NCBI GenBank assembly: GCA_023398615.1
Contig: JAEWSD010000268.1
Coordinates: 1-9,880, forward strand
DNA: 9,880 nucleotides
Source of the DNA: Bacillota bacterium
GTDB lineage: Bacteria > Bacillota > Clostridia > Lachnospirales > Lachnospiraceae
Direction: 5' to 3'
This document shows, one piece after another, positions 6,049-9,880 of the stretch (position 1 is its first letter; each line of letters opens with the position of its first letter). The position numbers were made by a program, and so were the translations under genes. The notes below the pieces were generated by a model. That model saw only the letters and a program-made list of their open reading frames with translations. It searched no databases and was not told where the DNA came from.

Positions 6049-7354
6049 GATCAATCCTATCCTGATTCAGCACATAAAGTCCCTGAATCACACTAAACAT
6101 AATAATGCTGCTTAATACCGAGCTTCCGCCGGCACTGATCAGAGGCAGTGTAACACCGGTGGAAGGAATGAATTTGGTTACGCCTCCGACGGACAAAAAC
6201 ACCTGAAATATATATATGGTACTCAGTCCCATTGCAATTAATTTATAAAAGCTATCCTTTATCTTCATAGCAATGTTGATAAACATAACAAAGCTGCTGA
6301 TGCATACAAGTACCAGGCATAACGCGAATACCCCTCCCATTTCCTCCGAAATGGCTGAAAATATAAAATCACTGTCCACGACCGGAATACTGGTCGGCAG
6401 ACCCTTCGTCAGTCCCATTCCAAACCAGCTTCCCGTACCGATCGCAAATAAGGACTGCGAAACCTGATACCCCTCCTTGTCAATTAACGCCCACGGATTC
6501 CTCCATGCCATAACCCGCACCCTGACATGATAGAACTTGTGATATGCCAGGTAGGATGCCAGGCAGCCTGCCGCCAGACCCGATAAAAAATACAGCGGCT
6601 GTGAGGTGGCCACATACAGCATGACAAGGTAGGTGACAAAAAAGATCAACGCTCCGCCCAGATCCTTTTCCAGTACCAGAATCAGCACATGGACGGCAGC
6701 AAGTACGGTGACACAGACAAGATACCGGAAGTCTGTTCTTTTCGACAGCAGGGAGGCAATGCAGAATACAAACAGTATCTTTACGAACTCGGACGGCTGC
6801 AGCTGTACTCCGAACACTGCAATCCAGTTCGTTGCCCCGTAGTTTTCTATTCCAAAGAACAGAACGGAAGTCAGCAGGAGAATTCCGGCGATTCCATAAA
6901 TCCAGCCTAATTTCGACAGGTATTTCAGCTTATCAACCAATAGCGGTATGACAAGGCAAATTGCCAATGCCGCGGCGGTAATGGCAAACTGGCGGACCGT
7001 TTTGCTGTAGGACAGCCTTGTCTGGATTACAAAACCTATCGTAAGCAGCAGGAGCATATTATGCAGTATCAGCTTGGACAGGCCCGCATATACCCATTGA
7101 TACAGACAGATAACCGCAATCATAAGGGCCAGCTCCATAAGATACAGGTATATAATCTTTTGATTGTTTGTATTGATATAAAGAATCAGATAACAGACAA
7201 AATGAAGGATAAATATAATCCGGTTCATTTTGCCAATGGTCCGGTTCTTCTTTTTCTTATCGGAATAGCCAAATATACGGAAAGCATAATAGGTATATAA
7301 GGTAATCAAAACTATATTTAAATATTTTGAAACTTCAACAACGATATTAACCAA
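5993..7354 (-). CDS. RodA/FtsW/SpoVE (SEDS) family peptidoglycan glycosyltransferase
   Basis: SEDS proteins are membrane glycosyltransferases that polymerise lipid II into glycan strands together with a class B PBP, here encoded just downstream. The 453-residue protein has about twelve membrane segments and the family blocks QPSEFVKI (186-193), EKDLGGAL (229-236), GYQVSQSLFAIG (295-306), DSDFIFSAISEEMGG (327-341, containing the Asp thought to be catalytic near 329) and PSTGVTLPLISAGGSS (397-412). The last block has Ala where the family usually has Tyr. It ends in a basic tail (KVKKRKRRRNE). It is longer than RodA of Bacillus because of extra N-terminal helices. I cannot separate RodA from FtsW by sequence alone; the PBP2-type partner favours a RodA-like elongation role. 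The start is TTG. Confidence 0.95.
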   Translation of the reverse strand: MVNIVVEVSKYLNIVLITLYTYYAFRIFGYSDKKKKNRTIGKMNRIIFILHFVCYLILYINTNNQKIIYLYLMELALMIAVICLYQWVYAGLSKLILHNMLLLLTIGFVIQTRLSYSKTVRQFAITAAALAICLVIPLLVDKLKYLSKLGWIYGIAGILLLTSVLFFGIENYGATNWIAVFGVQLQPSEFVKILFVFCIASLLSKRTDFRYLVCVTVLAAVHVLILVLEKDLGGALIFFVTYLVMLYVATSQPLYFLSGLAAGCLASYLAYHKFYHVRVRVMAWRNPWALIDKEGYQVSQSLFAIGTGSWFGMGLTKGLPTSIPVVDSDFIFSAISEEMGGVFALCLVLVCISSFVMFINIAMKIKDSFYKLIAMGLSTIYIFQVFLSVGGVTKFIPSTGVTLPLISAGGSSVLSSIIMFSVIQGLYVLNQDRIDHVEKAERKVKKRKRRRNE

Positions 7355-7361
7355 TTGTGCT

Positions 7362-7367
7362 CCTCCT
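7362..7367 (-). promoter_or_regulatory. Ribosome binding site that supports a TTG start for the SEDS gene
   Basis: A perfect AGGAGG lies 7 nt upstream of the TTG at 7352-7354, in the 44-nt gap after the U32 gene. The next in-frame ATG is about 42 codons further on, inside the hydrophobic N-terminal part, and using it would delete the first membrane helix. TTG is therefore the likely initiator. Confidence 0.85.
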
Positions 7368-7398
7368 GATTTGGTTTATTTCCTTGAGTGATTTGCCA

Positions 7399-9864
7399 TT
7401 ACTCTACTCCCCGCCTGAAATGTCCGCGTGTAAAATCCTTTACCGCCGTATCCTGCGGACTGTCATACAGATAGGCCTGTACGAATGCCAGGATTATTTT
7501 TTCCGTTTCCCCAGGCGACTCAAAGGTGAAAACCAGCCGGATATTCCCTGGCCGCAGCCTTATCACATCTTCATAATCGGCCAGCAGGGACGTACACTGC
7601 GAATTGTAAATCGTATTATAGCAGTCACGGCAATGCCTTCGTACCGGCAAGCTCTTCTGATAACGGTCCGTCAATTCCAGCATTCCTGACTGAATTCCGG
7701 GACAGGGTTCCCTCCCCGGACCGTCCGGCGCACGATCATCCCCATAGGCAGTCTTTGCAAGACATTGTGCGGAAACCATAAGAGGCGTCCTTCCGTATGC
7801 AATGATATCCTGATACATTCCCGCAAGCTCTTTTAATTCCCGGTAATTCAGCTCAACCGGAGCGGTAAACCGGCTAACGCCCTTTTCCTTCCAAAACTGC
7901 ATGGAATGCCGGTTCATGACATACAGGCCGTAGTCGAGGATAACCGTTTTACCCCTCGCTTTACAGTCCAATCTGTTTTCAGTGAATTCATACTCCTCGT
8001 AATTTCGTATGATATAACCATCTATAGTATCGTCAAGCAATATGTTTTTATGCCGGAAAAATAACTGATAGGTTGCATACCGGAAGATATGCGGCAATAC
8101 GACATAGCATTTCTTATCCTTAGATTTGACATAGCCCGTTATGGTTAAGAGCCGGGACAAGGGCACCATATCGCTTTCCAGATATACGGCAGATACCTCC
8201 GCCTGGCCGCAAGCCGCCTCCAACTGCCGCTCATCCCCCAACTGCACGGCTATACCAGGTCTTCCGCTTACAGGCGCCATATTACCCGCATCCTTTAAAC
8301 TGCCGGTGCCACACTCCAAAGCCCTGCGATATGGCTGTAAGACCGCATTAGATAAGGCATTCAGCCCTTCCCGCCTTAATTCATTCATCTTTTGCACCGG
8401 GACAAATACGTTTCCATCTATTATAACGGATAATTCATGAAAAAGGAAGGAGGTGTCATTCGTTTTCAGAAATTGCCTGCGAAGCTTATCCTCCGTTAAC
8501 GGCTGACTCTTTGCCTCCTGAACCGTATCCCCCAGGACGGTGATACGGATATCCCTAAGAGACAACTCCAGGCGCATTCTTTCCCCGGTCCTTACGGTCA
8601 GCTCCCCGGTTATTTCCTCCTTCGGCTCCTCCTTGAAGAAGCCTTCCTCCAGCTCCTTAAGCATCCGGTTATTCCTGGTACGGTATACCTGGTCTCCCGG
8701 TTTTATCTTTAAGCCCTGCTTAAAGTTTACGCTATAGCCGCTTCCCTTCTTTACCTCGTTCTTCACAGTAAATTCATATACGGCTTCCGCAGCTTCGCGA
8801 ATCTCTAAAATATCCTGCGGATTCAGGTCCTCGGTTAACCGTATCTGTGCCCGGCCGCCCTTTGCCGCCGTCACCTTCCCGACATATACCCCGCTGTGAT
8901 TGGGACGTAACAGGGAAAGCATGCTTTTCCCGTTCCTGCTTGCATAATACCCCTTTGAGAACCCTCCTCGGTTATATAAATCTTTCAGAAGCATTCCGTC
9001 GGCCTCCAGCTCCTTGCCGTGGTCCGCAATAAATGCTTCATATCTTTCCCGTCCAAGTTCCAGGTATTTATCCGTATATTTACGGTACAGAAAAGAGGTT
9101 CCTGCGGCATATTCCGGCCGTTTCATGCGTCCTTCTATCTTAAAGGAATCAATTCCGGCATCAATCAGATCGGGTATCATATCCAGGGTACAGATATCCT
9201 TAGGACTTAGGAGATACTTTTCTTCCGGCTTCATCAGCCGTCTGTTACCGTCTTTTAATTCATAAGGCATTCTGCAGGGCTGCGCGCATCTACCCCGGTT
9301 GCCGCTTCTTCCGCCGAACATACTGCTCATCAGACACTGGCCGGAATAACAGTAACAAAGTGCCCCATGAACAAAGGATTCTATCTCAAGCTCCGTATTT
9401 TCCCTCAGAAGCTTTATTTCCTCCAGACTTAATTCCCTTGCATTTACCAGCCGCGTCACTCCCATGCATTTTAAAACCTCGGCTCCCTGAGCCATAGTCA
9501 AGCTCATCTGTGTGCTTGCATGGATCGGAAGGCCGGGGAAATACTCATGCAAATAATGCATGACTCCCGTATCCTGCACAATCACCGCATCCACTCCCTG
9601 TTCATAATATCGGATGAGATACGGATACAGCTCATTCTCCAGTTCATGCTCCTTAAACAGGGTGTTTACGGTCAGGTAAACCTTTTTATTATGAATATGT
9701 GCGTAATCAATTGCGCGAAGCAAGGTATCCTCGTCGGGATTATCCGCATATGCCCTCGCTCCGAACCTGCTCCCGCCTATATAGACCGCGTCGCAGGAAG
9801 CGGAAACAGCCGCCTTCAGTCCTTCAAAGGAACCTGCCGGTGCCAGTATCTCAATCTTTCTCAT
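7399..9864 (-). CDS. U32 family peptidase-like protein with DUF3656 domain (RlhA-like RNA hydroxylation candidate)
   Basis: The protein begins MRKIEILAPAGS, the usual U32 start. The U32 signature ESFVHGALCYCYSGQCLMS falls near 162-180 (numbering from ATG 9864), followed by CAQPC. The cysteines have spacing C-x6-C-x15-C-x3-C, suited to an iron-sulfur cluster. GIDSFKIEGRMK follows near 237-248. A DUF3656-like part spans roughly 395-515. The C-terminal third looks like a second barrel half, with YGRTPLM near 690 and further cysteines (C701, C721, C745, C748, C757). E. coli relatives RlhA and TrhP hydroxylate 23S rRNA or tRNA using prephenate-linked chemistry, so RNA modification is likelier than proteolysis, though the target is unknown. 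I prefer ATG 9864 (821 aa) because GGAG precedes it by 6 nt; ATG 9876 would add 4 residues. It is first in an apparent operon with the SEDS and PBP genes. Its promoter lies outside the window. Confidence 0.92.
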   Translation of the reverse strand: MRKIEILAPAGSFEGLKAAVSASCDAVYIGGSRFGARAYADNPDEDTLLRAIDYAHIHNKKVYLTVNTLFKEHELENELYPYLIRYYEQGVDAVIVQDTGVMHYLHEYFPGLPIHASTQMSLTMAQGAEVLKCMGVTRLVNARELSLEEIKLLRENTELEIESFVHGALCYCYSGQCLMSSMFGGRSGNRGRCAQPCRMPYELKDGNRRLMKPEEKYLLSPKDICTLDMIPDLIDAGIDSFKIEGRMKRPEYAAGTSFLYRKYTDKYLELGRERYEAFIADHGKELEADGMLLKDLYNRGGFSKGYYASRNGKSMLSLLRPNHSGVYVGKVTAAKGGRAQIRLTEDLNPQDILEIREAAEAVYEFTVKNEVKKGSGYSVNFKQGLKIKPGDQVYRTRNNRMLKELEEGFFKEEPKEEITGELTVRTGERMRLELSLRDIRITVLGDTVQEAKSQPLTEDKLRRQFLKTNDTSFLFHELSVIIDGNVFVPVQKMNELRREGLNALSNAVLQPYRRALECGTGSLKDAGNMAPVSGRPGIAVQLGDERQLEAACGQAEVSAVYLESDMVPLSRLLTITGYVKSKDKKCYVVLPHIFRYATYQLFFRHKNILLDDTIDGYIIRNYEEYEFTENRLDCKARGKTVILDYGLYVMNRHSMQFWKEKGVSRFTAPVELNYRELKELAGMYQDIIAYGRTPLMVSAQCLAKTAYGDDRAPDGPGREPCPGIQSGMLELTDRYQKSLPVRRHCRDCYNTIYNSQCTSLLADYEDVIRLRPGNIRLVFTFESPGETEKIILAFVQAYLYDSPQDTAVKDFTRGHFRRGVE

Positions 9865-9880
9865 AGTTTTCTCCATATAA

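Noticed and set aside
8141..8440. 99-residue plus-strand open frame within the U32 gene
   Set aside because: It is a low-complexity shadow of the minus-strand coding sequence and has no ribosome site.
1..9880. CRISPR arrays, tRNA or rRNA genes, insertion sequences
   Set aside because: I saw no regularly spaced direct repeats, no cloverleaf or rRNA-like segments and no transposase motifs.

Overview
The window looks like a chromosomal segment of a Gram-positive, low-to-moderate-GC Clostridia bacterium, most probably a member of the Lachnospiraceae. This rests on the style of the rpsB-tsf pair, on strong AGGAGG-type ribosome binding sites, and on a long U32-family protein lying directly upstream of a RodA/FtsW-PBP2 pair. 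Genus cannot be fixed from the sequence alone. Every convincing gene is on the minus strand, so transcription runs from the right edge to the left edge.

Right part (about 9864 down to 4531): an apparent operon of three genes. The first encodes an 821-residue U32-family protein with a DUF3656-like middle, related to the RlhA/TrhP RNA-hydroxylation proteins. It is followed after 44 nt by a RodA/FtsW-type SEDS glycosyltransferase that starts at TTG. Overlapping the end of that gene is a class B penicillin-binding protein (PBP2/PbpA type). The SEDS protein polymerises glycan strands and the PBP crosslinks them, so these two form a cell-wall synthase module. No intrinsic terminator is visible after the PBP. 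Instead there is an interrupted-palindrome element (4460-4500) that resembles a dispersed REP-like repeat.

Middle part (4430 down to 2844): two monocistronic genes, each with a good sigma-A promoter. The first is a 150-residue NUDIX hydrolase with its own terminator. The second is a CPBP-family membrane protease whose promoter is covered by two dyads, suggesting a repressor. A short GC-rich, palindrome-rich patch (3802-3850) lies between them.

Left part (2811 down to 921): the core translation operon rpsB-tsf (ribosomal protein S2, elongation factor Ts). It has a near-consensus promoter, a structured leader of about 95 nt that may carry S2 autoregulation, and a strong terminator. Beyond it is AT-rich, accessory-looking DNA with an unexplained open frame and a dyad, then the 5' part of a RhuM-family gene that runs off the left edge. 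The pyrH-frr genes that commonly follow tsf are not seen.

No clearly new multi-gene system is present. The best candidates for something under-described are the rpsB leader RNA, the double operator in front of the CPBP gene, the two palindromic intergenic elements, and the duplicated, doubly cysteine-equipped U32 protein.
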